DNA of 64,000 nucleotides from Criblamydia sequanensis CRIB-18 (GTDB taxonomy: Bacteria; Chlamydiota; Chlamydiia; Chlamydiales; Criblamydiaceae): the NCBI RefSeq assembly GCF_000750955.1, contig NZ_CCEJ010000005.1, forward strand, positions 124,001 through 188,000, read 5' to 3'. A program made the position numbers and the translations under genes. Positions 35,436 to 45,600 of the stretch are shown here, piece by piece; positions within the stretch are counted from its first letter, which is position 1, and each line of letters starts with the position of its first letter. The notes under the pieces were generated by a model. That model did not search any database. It saw nothing but the letters and a program-made list of their open reading frames with translations, and had not been told where the DNA came from.

Positions 35436-36380
35436 TTAGGAGGTTAATTTTTCTTTAAATTTGAGGTATTTGGCTTGCAAACTCTCGTTTGGTGTTTGAG
35501 TAAAAAAAGCTAAAAAATCAAAGTTTGCTTGAGACAAAAGATGAAATAGTGAGGTCTCACTCTCTTCAAAAAAAACTTCTTCGATTTTTTCAAATAAGTG
35601 GGAAACAAAATAATTCACAGATCTCTTTTTTTCAGCCTTGGGGTATTCGTGAAGGTCCATTAGGATGGATAGAATAAATTTGGCATGATAAGGCTTATAT
35701 TCCCGCCATTCTCGCCAGCCGAACTGAAATTTTTTTGTTTTCTTCGAATCTTCCGGGTTAAGCTTTTCTTTAGCAAAAAGAACCTTGAGGCGATGCCCTT
35801 CTTGTTTATAAAGCTCCTGCAAAGTCATTTTTTCAATCAGCTCTTTACAGCGGTATCTTTGGCAAAACTCTTCTAATGAATCGATAGAACCCGGGTCTTC
35901 TTTAATTGCCTCATAGGCTAAAATAAGTAGCGATGGGTCTAATTTTTTGAATGGGATGAGATCAATCAATTGTTCTTGTTTTATCCAAGCTTTTAATAAA
36001 GTTTTTTTATTCTCTTCTTGAGTTAAACTTTTCCAAAAATCAACGCTTGTAATTAGCTTCTCAGCCTTTGGCAAATCGTTTTTAATCAGATAAAGGACTT
36101 CTTGCACTCGCTTAAATTCATTTGAATTTTGCGAGGTTAAATTGTGAAATATAAAAGCGGTAATAGAAGCTCCTATCGAAAAAGAGCTTGCCATAACTAA
36201 AACTTGCACCGAGAAACAAATTCCGGAAACAAACGTTATTAAATTTATGCCAAAAAAGATAGCTATCGCAAGCTGATACACTTTAGACAAAGCGGGTGCT
36301 TGTAGGCCTTGCGACTCTTTAGGTAAAATAGAATTAGCTACAGCGAGATGGCTAGGAAAGGAAGGAGAAGAGAGTTGCAT
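35436..36380 (-). CDS. Inc-like protein with bilobed hydrophobic domain (paralog A)
   Basis: This 314-aa protein carries two adjacent membrane helices near residues 30-80 (YQLAIAIFFGINLITFVSG then QVLVMASSFSIGASITAFIF) after a short Ser/Pro-rich N-terminus, and then a soluble helical domain (KLDPSLLILAYEAIKEDP, CQRYRCKELIEKMTLQELY). This bilobed pattern near the N-terminus is the hallmark of chlamydial inclusion-membrane proteins secreted by type III secretion. It has close similarity to the next gene. It has no signal peptide. Confidence 0.75.
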   Translation of the reverse strand: MQLSSPSFPSHLAVANSILPKESQGLQAPALSKVYQLAIAIFFGINLITFVSGICFSVQVLVMASSFSIGASITAFIFHNLTSQNSNEFKRVQEVLYLIKNDLPKAEKLITSVDFWKSLTQEENKKTLLKAWIKQEQLIDLIPFKKLDPSLLILAYEAIKEDPGSIDSLEEFCQRYRCKELIEKMTLQELYKQEGHRLKVLFAKEKLNPEDSKKTKKFQFGWREWREYKPYHAKFILSILMDLHEYPKAEKKRSVNYFVSHLFEKIEEVFFEESETSLFHLLSQANFDFLAFFTQTPNESLQAKYLKFKEKLTS

Positions 36381-36717
36381 TGATTAAACCTTATCAAATT
36401 ATGATAAAGTTTAAAAATACACTCTCTATCTTGTCAAAGAAAGCTTATTTTATGAATTTGCCCTTGCACTTTCTTTTAGAAATTCATTGTACGTTTGTTT
36501 CCCTTCGTCCTTTTGATTCCGACAGTCTTCTTTAGCCTATTTGAACGCTGCCGCATACAAAAGTCTAATTAGATTGGCTTTCTTCTTAGGAAGAGCCATC
36601 TACAAGACCTTCTTTAGAGAGGGATGAAACTTACATAAAACATTAAACCTTATTAGATTAAGGAAATATTTTATGCTTATTTTCATTCTTGTTAAACTTT
36701 AGTCTTTAGATTAGAAA
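36381..36717. other. Intergenic stretch with a relic of a third Inc-like gene 5' region
   Basis: CATAAAACATTAAACCTTA near 36635-36655 is almost identical to the leader of the 36718-37653 gene, which lies at 37650-37670 and carries the start codon at its left edge. In the relic the ATG is followed at once by TAA, and no gene follows. It is therefore a decayed copy of the promoter/leader of a lost paralog. The leaders contain a CCTTA-TAAGG hairpin that overlaps the AAGG ribosome site. Confidence 0.6.
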
Positions 36718-37653
36718 CTACTGACCTCTTTGAGAGTTCATTCTTAAATAATAAGCTCCATATTTCAAGGCTAAAGAACGGTTATTTGTCTGCTTTACAA
36801 ATTCAGCAAAATCAAACTTGGTTATATACAAGAGATTGAACAAACTAATTTCCTTGTCCTCTATCAAATTGATGTGGCCTATTTTTTTAAATAAGTTCGA
36901 GACAAAATGATTAACGGATTCTCTCTTGCTTTCGTCAGCAAAATTTTTTGAATCCAGTAAGATGCAAAGTATGAATTTAGCATGGAAATCCTTAAATTCT
37001 TGCCATCGCTCCCAATCAAGTTTGGTGTCCTGGTCCTTTGCAAAAAGCGCTTTAACGTTTAACCCTTCCTGAACATAAAGCTCCTGCAAGGTCATTTTTT
37101 CAATCAGCTCTAGGCATCGATACCGTTGGCAAAAAGCTTTCAAATCTCCAAGATCCGGGCTTTCTTTAATAACTTCATAAGCTAAAACAAGAATCGAGGG
37201 GTTTAATTTCTCAAAAGGGATTTCTTCCAGCGATTTCCCTTGGCCAAGCCATGCTCTGATGACAGCTTTTTTATCTTCGTCCTTACTTAAACCATTCCAA
37301 AAAGAAATACTTTTAATAGAGGATTGAGCCCCGGTGGTATTACTATTAATCTGGTCTAAGAACTCTTCTGCTTTATTCACATTTTTTGGAGTCTGGGAAG
37401 AGGAAGACAAAGAGAAATTAAAAACTAAGGCTGCGGCAGAAATTGCGCTTGAAAATGAGCCTATAATTATTAAAGCTTGTAGGGATAAATAAACTCCGGC
37501 TGCTAAAAGAGCTGTGCTTAAGACTACAAAAATAGCTAAAGCCAATTTATTAACTCTTGCGGGAGGAGTATTTGGAAAGGAAGCAGCTCCCTTTGGTAAA
37601 GAAGAATTATCGACAGGAGCTTGTAGGTTTGAAAGAGGGGCTTGAACTTGCAT
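36718..37653 (-). CDS. Inc-like protein with bilobed hydrophobic domain (paralog B)
   Basis: This 311-aa protein is clearly homologous to the gene at 35436: KLNPSILVLAYEVIKESP, CQRYRCLELIEKMTLQELY, HAKFILCILLD and NHFVSNLFKKI line up with it. The two hydrophobic helices at about residues 34-82 (LALAIFVVLSTALLAAG, ALIIIGSFSSAISAAALVF) make it an Inc candidate. A Pro/Ala-rich N-terminal region precedes them (SNLQAPVDNSSLPKGA). It stands 63 nt from the DUF1304 gene upstream. Confidence 0.75.
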   Translation of the reverse strand: MQVQAPLSNLQAPVDNSSLPKGAASFPNTPPARVNKLALAIFVVLSTALLAAGVYLSLQALIIIGSFSSAISAAALVFNFSLSSSSQTPKNVNKAEEFLDQINSNTTGAQSSIKSISFWNGLSKDEDKKAVIRAWLGQGKSLEEIPFEKLNPSILVLAYEVIKESPDLGDLKAFCQRYRCLELIEKMTLQELYVQEGLNVKALFAKDQDTKLDWERWQEFKDFHAKFILCILLDSKNFADESKRESVNHFVSNLFKKIGHINLIEDKEISLFNLLYITKFDFAEFVKQTNNRSLALKYGAYYLRMNSQRGQ

Positions 37654-37715
37654 AAAACATTAAACCTTATAAAATTAAGGCAATACTTTAAGTTTATCTC
37701 TTATTCTTGTCAAAT

Positions 37716-38084
37716 TTAGATGTTTAGCTGTCTTAAAAACAGGGCGATTAAAGCCGGGAGCCCTTGAATTAAAAGAATGGATTTTTCTTTGGTTGTGATT
37801 GAGCCATAAATTCCGGCGATACTTACACACCCTAAAAGAAAAATTTGCACTTGCCGCTTAGACGTCGGGTCTTCTAAAAATAAACTCCCTAAAAGGCCAA
37901 AAGCTAAAAAACCGTTATATAGACCTTGATTTTTCGCTAAAACAGCTGTGATGGCTGCTTTTTCCTCACTCATTTTAAAGGTTTTTCGCCCATATGCGGT
38001 TTTCCAGAGGAACATTTCGAGACCCATAATGTAAAGGTGAAGAACCCCAATGATTCCTATTAAAACTTGAGTAATTACGCTCAT
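37716..38084 (-). CDS. DUF1304 membrane protein
   Basis: This 122-aa protein has four hydrophobic helices and the family signature NQGLYNGFLAFGLL near residues 52-65, preceded by FLWKTAYGRKTFKMS. DUF1304 proteins are small inner-membrane proteins of unknown role. It is divergent from the AbiE pair. Confidence 0.82.
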   Translation of the reverse strand: MSVITQVLIGIIGVLHLYIMGLEMFLWKTAYGRKTFKMSEEKAAITAVLAKNQGLYNGFLAFGLLGSLFLEDPTSKRQVQIFLLGCVSIAGIYGSITTKEKSILLIQGLPALIALFLRQLNI

Positions 38085-38095
38085 AAATCAGCCAG

Positions 38096-38170
38096 AAACT
38101 CCAATATTTTTGGATTTTTTAGAAATAATTTTAGATTATTTTAACAAAATATCCAAATTAATTGGAGTTT
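38096..38170. promoter_or_regulatory. Long interrupted inverted repeat before abiEi
   Basis: AAACTCCAATATTTTTGGAT (38096-38115) is mirrored by ATCCAAATTAATTGGAGTTT (38151-38170), with mismatches in the middle. The spacer is AT-rich. AbiEi-type antitoxins autoregulate by binding inverted repeats upstream of their own gene (known for Streptococcus AbiEi), and this repeat lies 38 bp before the abiEi start. Confidence 0.55.
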
Positions 38171-38208
38171 TTGGTAAATTTATATAAAGGCCCTCAAAAG
38201 GAAAAAAT

Positions 38209-38829
38209 ATGACTTACCCGCTTCAATCCTTTGAAACCGCTTATATCTCGGCTCAAAACCTTATGCCGCTTCTTAAAGACTATACAAATCCAAGAGATTA
38301 TATTTTTCGTTTAGTCAAAAGCGGAAAACTTATAAGGCTTAAAAATGGTTTTTATATTATCGCTGAAAAAATTGAAAATGCTTTCGTCCCTTATGAGCAA
38401 ATTGCCAATCTTCTTTATGGGCCTTCTTATATTAGTTTTGAGTGGGCGCTTTCTTACTATGGAATAATTCCTGAAGGAGTTTATGTTGTTACTTCAGTAT
38501 CCGCAACAAAATCCAAGAGCTACAATACCCCTATTGGCACCTTTGATTACATTTATTTAAGTCATAATAGGTACGCTATTGGAATTGATCAAAAAGAAAA
38601 CGCAGCCGGAAATTTTTTGATTGCCACGCCGGAAAAGGCGCTTGCGGATCTTGTAAACTTAAAAGGAAAGAAATTATCGGGAAAAGATCTACTTACCGAT
38701 TTAGTCGAAGGCAGAAGAATAGACCCCGACGAGCTAAAAAAACTAAATAAACAGCATCTCTCTGACATAGCCGAGAAATACCGATCCCAATCTGTCAAAG
38801 AGTTAATTCACATATTAGGGTACTTATGA
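38209..38829 (+). CDS. abiEi: AbiEi-type antitoxin (type IV TA transcriptional regulator)
   Basis: This 206-aa protein begins with a winged-helix-type domain (RDYIFRLVKSGKLIRLKNGFYII, residues about 26-55), then YGPSYISFEWALSYYGIIPEG, characteristic of AbiEi antitoxins. It silences the toxin AbiEii by antagonism and represses its own promoter. The next gene overlaps it by 4 nt (ATGA). Confidence 0.87.
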   Translation: MTYPLQSFETAYISAQNLMPLLKDYTNPRDYIFRLVKSGKLIRLKNGFYIIAEKIENAFVPYEQIANLLYGPSYISFEWALSYYGIIPEGVYVVTSVSATKSKSYNTPIGTFDYIYLSHNRYAIGIDQKENAAGNFLIATPEKALADLVNLKGKKLSGKDLLTDLVEGRRIDPDELKKLNKQHLSDIAEKYRSQSVKELIHILGYL

Positions 38830-39674
38830 AACAATTACTTAAGCCTTATCAAGCCATTAAAATCAGTGAACAGACCAAAATCCGCGAAATATTGCAGCAA
38901 ACGGCTCTTCTTGGTCTTCAAAGACATGGCTTTTTTGAAAAAGCCGCTTTTTATGGAGGAACGGCTTTAAGGATTTTGTATGGCCTTGATCGGTTTAGTG
39001 AAGATTTAGATTTTACATTACTTAAACCCGATCCGAATTTTGACTTTAGTATTTATCTTGAAGGGATGCGGAAAGAACTAGCCGGTTTTGGCTATCAGAT
39101 GGATGTCAATGTCAAAACAAAAAATATAGACACTTGCGTTGTTTCAGCGTTTATGAAAATGAATACCATTGAGTACTACTTATCCATCAACGAAGAAAAG
39201 AAAACAAAATCGATTAACCATAATGAGAAGATACAAATTAAACTGGAAGTCGATACCGATCCGCCCCTTGACTTTCGCATCGAAAACCGCATCGTCCTCT
39301 CCCCTGTATCTTTCTATGTACTTACTTTAAATAAAATGGATTTATTTGCGGGTAAGATGCACGCCATTCTTTATCGAGCCTGGAAAGGAAGGGTTAAAGG
39401 TCGGGATTGGTATGACTTGATTTGGTACATCAGCAATCAAGTCCCCCTTGGACTTAGATATTTGGAAAGCCGGATGAAGCAAACAGAGGTGCTATCGTTA
39501 GACGATCGCCTTACAAAAGAAAAGGTTCTTTCTCTATTAAAACAAAAGATAGATGAGATTGACTGGAATAGCGCTAAAGCAGATATGCGCCCTTTTATAG
39601 CAGACCCTGAGCGTTTAGATATTTGGTCTCCTCAATTTTTTCATGATCTTATAGAAGCCATGAAAGTTGAGTGA
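38826..39674 (+). CDS. abiEii: AbiEii-type nucleotidyltransferase toxin
   Basis: This 282-aa protein carries the AbiEii/MenT nucleotidyltransferase motif GGTALR then RFSEDLDF (residues 44-63, with Asp60/Asp62) and the second motif KMHAILYRAWKGRVKGRDWYD near 175-200. AbiEii toxins block growth by nucleotide transfer and give bacteriostasis and phage abortive infection. It overlaps abiEi by 4 nt, and a hairpin follows it. Confidence 0.92.
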   Translation: MKQLLKPYQAIKISEQTKIREILQQTALLGLQRHGFFEKAAFYGGTALRILYGLDRFSEDLDFTLLKPDPNFDFSIYLEGMRKELAGFGYQMDVNVKTKNIDTCVVSAFMKMNTIEYYLSINEEKKTKSINHNEKIQIKLEVDTDPPLDFRIENRIVLSPVSFYVLTLNKMDLFAGKMHAILYRAWKGRVKGRDWYDLIWYISNQVPLGLRYLESRMKQTEVLSLDDRLTKEKVLSLLKQKIDEIDWNSAKADMRPFIADPERLDIWSPQFFHDLIEAMKVE

Positions 39675-39681
39675 TAAGGGA

Positions 39682-39709
39682 TGCCCGGCTTAAAAACTTA
39701 AGCCGGGCA
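39682..39709. terminator. Strong hairpin between abiEii and the giant repeat-protein gene
   Basis: TGCCCGGCTTAA and TTAAGCCGGGCA form a perfect 12-bp stem with an AAAC loop. There is no T-run on either strand, so it may stabilise 3' ends or weakly terminate both convergent transcripts. Confidence 0.55.
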
Positions 39710-39724
39710 ATCAAGAAATCAAGA

Positions 39725-42625
39725 TTAACCTTGAATGTCGATGCTCTTCTTGCTGCCCGGTTGATCATGGCTATACATGAGTCCTGTCCAAACGGAATAG
39801 ATAAGAGTATTTCCCGGGTCTCGCATCAAGTCTACAAAAGCAGAAAGTTCTTTTGTGGTCATAACACCGCTTCTGACAGTTCCGCTTAATATCTCCTTCG
39901 CATTATCAAGGTTAGTATGCAGCACTTCAAGGTTTCTTTGAATAGAGTTCAGTAGAGAATCCCGATCGGAGATAATTTCAGCATTGACTCGGCTAGCTAA
40001 AACGTTAGCCCTATCTCCGCCAAGCGAGTTACTGACAAGGCCTGTGATATGCTGTCTTAAAGCTTCTCCAACCGAGGCTTGATCAAGATAAGGTCCGCCT
40101 ACATTGAAAAGTCCAATAGAGCCGCCTCCAATGCCGAGATCGACACCTGCTGCCATTCTTCCGGCTAGCCCCCTATCCAAATTAAAGCTTCCGATCAGCT
40201 TGTCCCGGATTAAGGCTCTTAAGCCAAGAACTGTTCCAACCCCTCCGACTTCTTGTTTAATGGCTTCCCGAAGCGCGTCGACGAAAAGGTTTATTTCAGC
40301 TTCGTGAATCCCTCTTTTTAAAAGATTGCCTTCAAGAGAAGAAATCAGGGTATTTTGATTTAGAAGCGCAACATTTGTAGCTTCTTGGCTTAAAGAGTTA
40401 ATGGCTCCAAAAGCTGCAGCGGCAGCATCTCCTATGTCGTAGCCTCTATTGACAAGAGATCGAATGATGGCAGTTCTTATATCTCTTAGAGTAATATCGC
40501 GTCTCTTAATATCATTTGTGACAGCCTCTCTAACAATCTGATCTTTAACAATATTATCGGCGATTATATTGCTTTTAATTTGAGAGCGGTTGATGTCTTC
40601 TTGATATCTGAAATCATTTTCAATGCTTTCTTTTAAAATTGAATTTTCAAGCTGTCTTTTAGCTTCCAATTCTTTTGCGACATCGCTTGCAATGTCATCC
40701 GGATTCGCCACTTGATCTAAAAGAGCTTTTTTAATGTCGTCTTGAGAGATGGCATTTTGAAGTAAAGATTGCGATAGCTGATCTTGGCTTACGTTTTGCT
40801 GATCTAAAAGTCCAAGCACTTCAAGAGTTGTTTGGAAAGCTAAATCTCTTGCCGCGGTGGTATCAAACCCGGCTTCTTCAAGAGCTTTAGTTAATGCGGT
40901 TAAAAAGCCATTCGGGCCTTCTCCTGCATTTGCAAGAGCAGACCTTATCGTTTCGCCGGCAGTTGACCTGTCAAGGCCAGCTCCAACAAGCAGTCCGGTG
41001 GCTAAGGAACTTGTAAATCCATTTCCGACAAGCTCTGTAAAAGTCGGTGGGGATAAAACATTACTTCCAAGAGCTTGAACCCCTGGAAGCAAACTTAAAA
41101 GCTGGGCTGCAAGCCCGGGTGTTCCAAGAGCTACATTTAACTGCAGAAGAGAGACTAAACCTAAACTTACCCCAATTCCTGCGGCAAATGAGCCTGCAAG
41201 ATTAGAAATCTTATCTTGGGATAGATTTCCAAGGGCCGGGTCTGCTTTTAACGATTGCAAGACCGTTTCATGAAGAATTTCACCATTGATTAGATTGCGT
41301 ATTTCATTCGCAAAAGATAGTGAAAAGACTACATTTACAGCAGCTTCATCGATTCCAATATAAGGCAGAAGTGAAAGGGAGGGTAAAGAACCTGCTAAAA
41401 AGGCAACTGTTGGTCCGGCTGAATTTAAAGAAGCCGATTGGGCTAGGACTAACGAATCCGCTCTTAAGCTATCAAAAGTTCTTGATGAAAGAGGAATTTG
41501 AAGCCCTTTCATCGCAGAATCCCATAAAGCTTGGGAAAGAATCAAATCCAATGTTTTAAAAAGCCCAAGGGCTGTTGCCGCATAGCCGACGCTTGGCGCT
41601 TCGCTTGGGGTTTGCGATTCTCCGGGGACTGCAGGGTCTCCTCCAAGCCTTGCTAAAATGGCTTTCCCCCTATTGGTGGCTTTAAAAAACTCTTTGTCCA
41701 AGTCGGCATTTTTCAGTTTATCAGAGAAGTTTTGAAGAAAGATCATCCCATTTTGATAAGTCGCCACAAAAGCATCAAAGTAAGCTTTATCATCAGGAGG
41801 GGGGTTATTCAAGACAGGAGCTAATGCAATCGGGGCTCTTAAAGGGATAGCCGTCCCTTGAGCCGGTGGAAAAGGAGGCAAGCCAGGCATATAATCCCTT
41901 AAAGGCAGCGGGTCTTGTTTTTCAAAGGGCGGAAACCCAAATTGCGCTCTTGTTTGGTTAACGATATCAATATTTGCGTTATTGGCAGCTATTTGCGCAT
42001 TATAAGCTGTGATAGCTGCGTTAATAGCATCAATGTTTACGTTTTGAGATGCTGCAAAAGCTGTATAATCGGCATAAGCTTGAGCTAAAACTGCATCGTT
42101 TAAATAATTTAGGCTTAATGGATCATAATAATCAGCAATTGCTTGGTTTAAAGCTGCAATAGCGCTATTCTCAGTAGGCGGAAGACCGCCATCTACTGTC
42201 GAATTGTACTGAGTAATTTCGAGGTTGATTTCAGTTGTTTCCAAGCCCCGTTTCTTCATAACAGCCTCTTGAACTCGAACAGCATTATAAACTTGGGCTG
42301 ACAAGGCTCTAAGGTCGCTTGCTCGTTGTACGAGCATTTGATAAAACTTTTTACTTGCCTCGCTTTCTTTAGACTCAGAGCTATAAAGCTGATTTCGTAA
42401 AAGATCTATGGATTCATTGATAGCTCTTGCATAAGAGGCAATACTTGGAAATCCGCTTGAAACATCGCTCGGATCAAGGGTTTGGCTGATTACTAACAAT
42501 GGGAAGGAGGGCAAGGGGTAAAACGCCCCTCCCGGCTGAAACTGATCGGAAAGAGGCCCGCTTGTCGGAGGTTCCTCAAAGTAGTAATACTGGGTGTTGC
42601 CAACGCCAGATGATGGTCCAGACAT
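39725..42625 (-). CDS. Giant alpha-helical repeat protein, last gene of the four-gene block
   Basis: I choose the ATG at 42625 (AAAGGG about 8 nt upstream), 966 aa, not the GTG three codons earlier. The layout matches the 1337-aa protein: a Pro-rich N-terminus, a helical region with repeating AYNAQIAANNANI, a Pro-rich linker (LPPFPPAQG), hydrophobic helices containing NLSQDKISNLAGSF and ALGTPGLAAQLLSLLPG, and then repeats such as IRTAIIRSLVNRGYDIGDAAAAAF. Before those a peculiar stretch is full of Ile, Asn and Asp (NDFRYQEDINRSQIKSNIIAD). It ends NTLIYSVWTGLMYS, like the 1438-aa paralog. No known family, signal peptide or enzymatic motif was recognised. Confidence 0.75.
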   Translation of the reverse strand: MSGPSSGVGNTQYYYFEEPPTSGPLSDQFQPGGAFYPLPSFPLLVISQTLDPSDVSSGFPSIASYARAINESIDLLRNQLYSSESKESEASKKFYQMLVQRASDLRALSAQVYNAVRVQEAVMKKRGLETTEINLEITQYNSTVDGGLPPTENSAIAALNQAIADYYDPLSLNYLNDAVLAQAYADYTAFAASQNVNIDAINAAITAYNAQIAANNANIDIVNQTRAQFGFPPFEKQDPLPLRDYMPGLPPFPPAQGTAIPLRAPIALAPVLNNPPPDDKAYFDAFVATYQNGMIFLQNFSDKLKNADLDKEFFKATNRGKAILARLGGDPAVPGESQTPSEAPSVGYAATALGLFKTLDLILSQALWDSAMKGLQIPLSSRTFDSLRADSLVLAQSASLNSAGPTVAFLAGSLPSLSLLPYIGIDEAAVNVVFSLSFANEIRNLINGEILHETVLQSLKADPALGNLSQDKISNLAGSFAAGIGVSLGLVSLLQLNVALGTPGLAAQLLSLLPGVQALGSNVLSPPTFTELVGNGFTSSLATGLLVGAGLDRSTAGETIRSALANAGEGPNGFLTALTKALEEAGFDTTAARDLAFQTTLEVLGLLDQQNVSQDQLSQSLLQNAISQDDIKKALLDQVANPDDIASDVAKELEAKRQLENSILKESIENDFRYQEDINRSQIKSNIIADNIVKDQIVREAVTNDIKRRDITLRDIRTAIIRSLVNRGYDIGDAAAAAFGAINSLSQEATNVALLNQNTLISSLEGNLLKRGIHEAEINLFVDALREAIKQEVGGVGTVLGLRALIRDKLIGSFNLDRGLAGRMAAGVDLGIGGGSIGLFNVGGPYLDQASVGEALRQHITGLVSNSLGGDRANVLASRVNAEIISDRDSLLNSIQRNLEVLHTNLDNAKEILSGTVRSGVMTTKELSAFVDLMRDPGNTLIYSVWTGLMYSHDQPGSKKSIDIQG

Positions 42626-42659
42626 ATATTTCACCCTTTTTTATTATTAATTATTAATA

Positions 42660-45600
42660 TTAAACACTTACTCCACCCGACCACTTGCCTTCAAGCGTTT
42701 GTTTTCCTCTCGAGGAATTCTTAAGAGTGTACACAAGCGAGTTTGTCGGCTCAAATAATCGATTTAAGACAATTAGGGATTCCATCGTCGGATGAATAAA
42801 TCCTTTTAAGTCTTTTGCAAAAGCCCTTTTTTGCATTTCAAGGCTTGCATTATTGGCATCTTCCGGAATGAATTCTTCATAGCCGTTGATAATTTCCTGA
42901 AGCAACGAATCTTGGTTTGGAAGTTTTTTGCCTTGGTTCTTAGTGTCGATGCCAAACAATATTAAAATCAGTTTAGAGGCGGACTTTTCCGCCTTTTCTT
43001 TATCTACAATCTTTTCATACTGTTCTTGGGCTAAAGAATAAAGCTCATTTGCAATCCCTTGAACAGTTGACGCTTGGCCTTCTTTAGAAAGCACGTTGAA
43101 ATCAGAAAATGCTCTTGCAAATCCAAAGGAAGTGTTTTCAATTTCATTTTTTGCAAGATCGTAATTAATTAAGCTCCAAGCGTTTATGGTGTCTAAAACA
43201 GCTTTCTTAAAGACGCTTTCAGATTCGAAAATAAAAGTTGATCTCGAAAGAGAAGCAGCAAGGTCTATTGCAGCGTAAGGAGCTTTTTGACTATCGAATC
43301 CGCATTCGATCAATATTTTTAAAAGCGATTCTTTAAGAACCTCAAGTCGAATATTTGGTGTCACCAAGAGATTATTGACAAGGGATAAGACTCTATCGTT
43401 TGTCAAAGCCGGCTCTTTTTTTATCTTGGATGCCTCACCTTTTAACACAGTAAAAAAAGCTTCTTTTAAGATATTTCTAAAACTTGCCTCTGAATCCATT
43501 TTTTGAGCTGAGAGAAGCGTTTCATGAGCTACCTTCCAAGATAGGCTTTCAGAATAAGCTTTGCTTATCCCCTTTTTCTGCATTAAAAAGTTTAAGGCTT
43601 TCTTTAAAGCGCTTTCTTGCAAATTAAATTGCTCCTTAGCGTCAAATATAAACTTTGAATCTTCATAAGATTCATAAAGCGGAATTTGCTGGATAAAAAG
43701 GTTAATCATGATTTGCATGCTCACCTTAAAGGCCTCCTCCTTAGAAAAGCCTTGCTCCAAAAGTTCTTTTTCAATTTGATTTTTTAAGAATCTCTTATCC
43801 CAAATTATTTGAGGTGTTCCAAGGAAGGAAACTTCTTTTGCCCTTTCAAATTTTAACCCCCCGTAGAGGACTAAAATCTTTTCAATAGCCTCTTTAAGTA
43901 AAGCCTCGCTTAAAAAAACAAAAGGCTCTTCTTTTAGGTGCAGAAAGACTAGGTCAGCTACTTTTTCGTCCGCTTGATCTTGCAGCCCTTGAATTAAAAC
44001 CTTTTTCATCTCATCTATTTGAAGAAGATGAGAAGGATCCATTCCTTCTACTAAATTTTCGATATCGAAATAATTTAAAGCGCTCGGATTCATTAAAAGG
44101 ATTGTTAAGTTAGAGGCCGAAATTTCTTCTAAAGAGGTCTCATTGTCGTAAATAAGAGAGGCTTTCATGCTGTCTGAATACTTTTCCGCTTCTTTAGCAA
44201 AGCCGACAGCTTTAAAAATCGTTTTAAAATTAGTTTTTCCCCCTTCATCACCCCATAATTTTGCAAGATCCAGCTCTCCTACTTTTTTTTGAGCCTCGGC
44301 TCGATTCATTCCAAGATGCAGAAGAGCTTCAAACAAAGCATATTTAAAATTTAGAGGGCTTTCAAAAGAAGCTGGCAAACTCATTGCAATGCTCGAGGCC
44401 TTTTCGCTTAAGCCGTCCTCTTCAGTTCCGATTAAATCAAAAATTATTTTTTTTAAGGGGGCTTGGCTTGCAGCCAAGGTAAGAGAAGCAAAACCCGCAA
44501 TTTTATCCGCCTTATCGTTTATGATGAGAAGTTTATCCCTTAAGGTCGTTTTTAAGCCTAATTTTAATGCTTCTGTAAAAGATATTGGACTAATATCCCC
44601 TTTTAAAAGTGTTTTGATGGCTTCGGCAAGAGATCGCATCGCCTGCGATGTGATCTCTAAAATATTTTCTATATTTATATCCAACCCATGTTTTTTATAA
44701 GCGATTCCTTTATCGATAGCTTTAAGAATCCGGTTTCCGGCCCCTTCTTCTTGAGAAATTGAGGGATAGGAATAAAGTATCTCTTGAATGAGCAACATCC
44801 ATTTTGAAAGGTCTGCTTGAGACACATTTCTCTCTTGCAAACCGCTTTCAATATTGCTTAAGAAAAGCTTGTATTCGGAATCTACAGCTTCCTTTGCAAA
44901 GTCATTAAGCTTCCCGTTTTTAAAATAAGCTATATAGGAGTTTGCTAATCGAAAGGCTTCATCGCTTGTCTTAAGTTTTAGCAGTTCTTGAAAAAGCCTG
45001 TCTTTTAAGGTGCTTAACAGCACTCGTTTTTTAAAGTTGAATTCCTTGAAAATGGCTTCTAGGGGTTTTTCTAGCTCTTTCACCTCTTCTTCCGTGAAGT
45101 AAGAAAGAGCCTCCTCGTCAATTAAATAAGAAAACCCCTTTGACTCAATGAGCGGCCAGTAAAAGGAAAGGTCCTCATCTTCCCTTACAAGGGGTACAAA
45201 AGGGTTTTTTCTTTGGATGAACGAAGATATATTAAAAGCGATTTTTAAAGCATGCAGCTTAGGCAGCCCTTCAAGCTGCAAGTGGCTTGAAAGAGATCTT
45301 GTATACTCGACTAAAGAATTATAAGGGCCAAGCGAAAGGGAGAGATCAATCAGCTTATCTGCAAGGTTTATAGCTCTATCTTCTTCAAGACCTAGGGTTA
45401 TTAACTCTTCAGATAAAAGATTTTTTATTTCAAGTTTAATGGCTGTTTCTTCTAGTAAATCCATCAAATCGTAAGGGGATTCTTTAGAAAGAGGCTTATT
45501 CTCTCCTGTAAGAAGCGAGCTTATCTGTTTCGTAAACCCTTTGGATTTTAAAGCATAGGAGACTGCCATAAAAGCTGAAATTGAAAGGGAACTTACTAAC

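Noticed and set aside
39682-39709. attC or recombination site
   Set aside because: A plain hairpin between convergent genes; no integron features nearby.
39671-39889. Gene overlapping abiEii by 4 nt (ATGA)
   Set aside because: Its frame lies opposite the end of the 966-aa gene and contains no recognisable domain; the overlap is probably chance.
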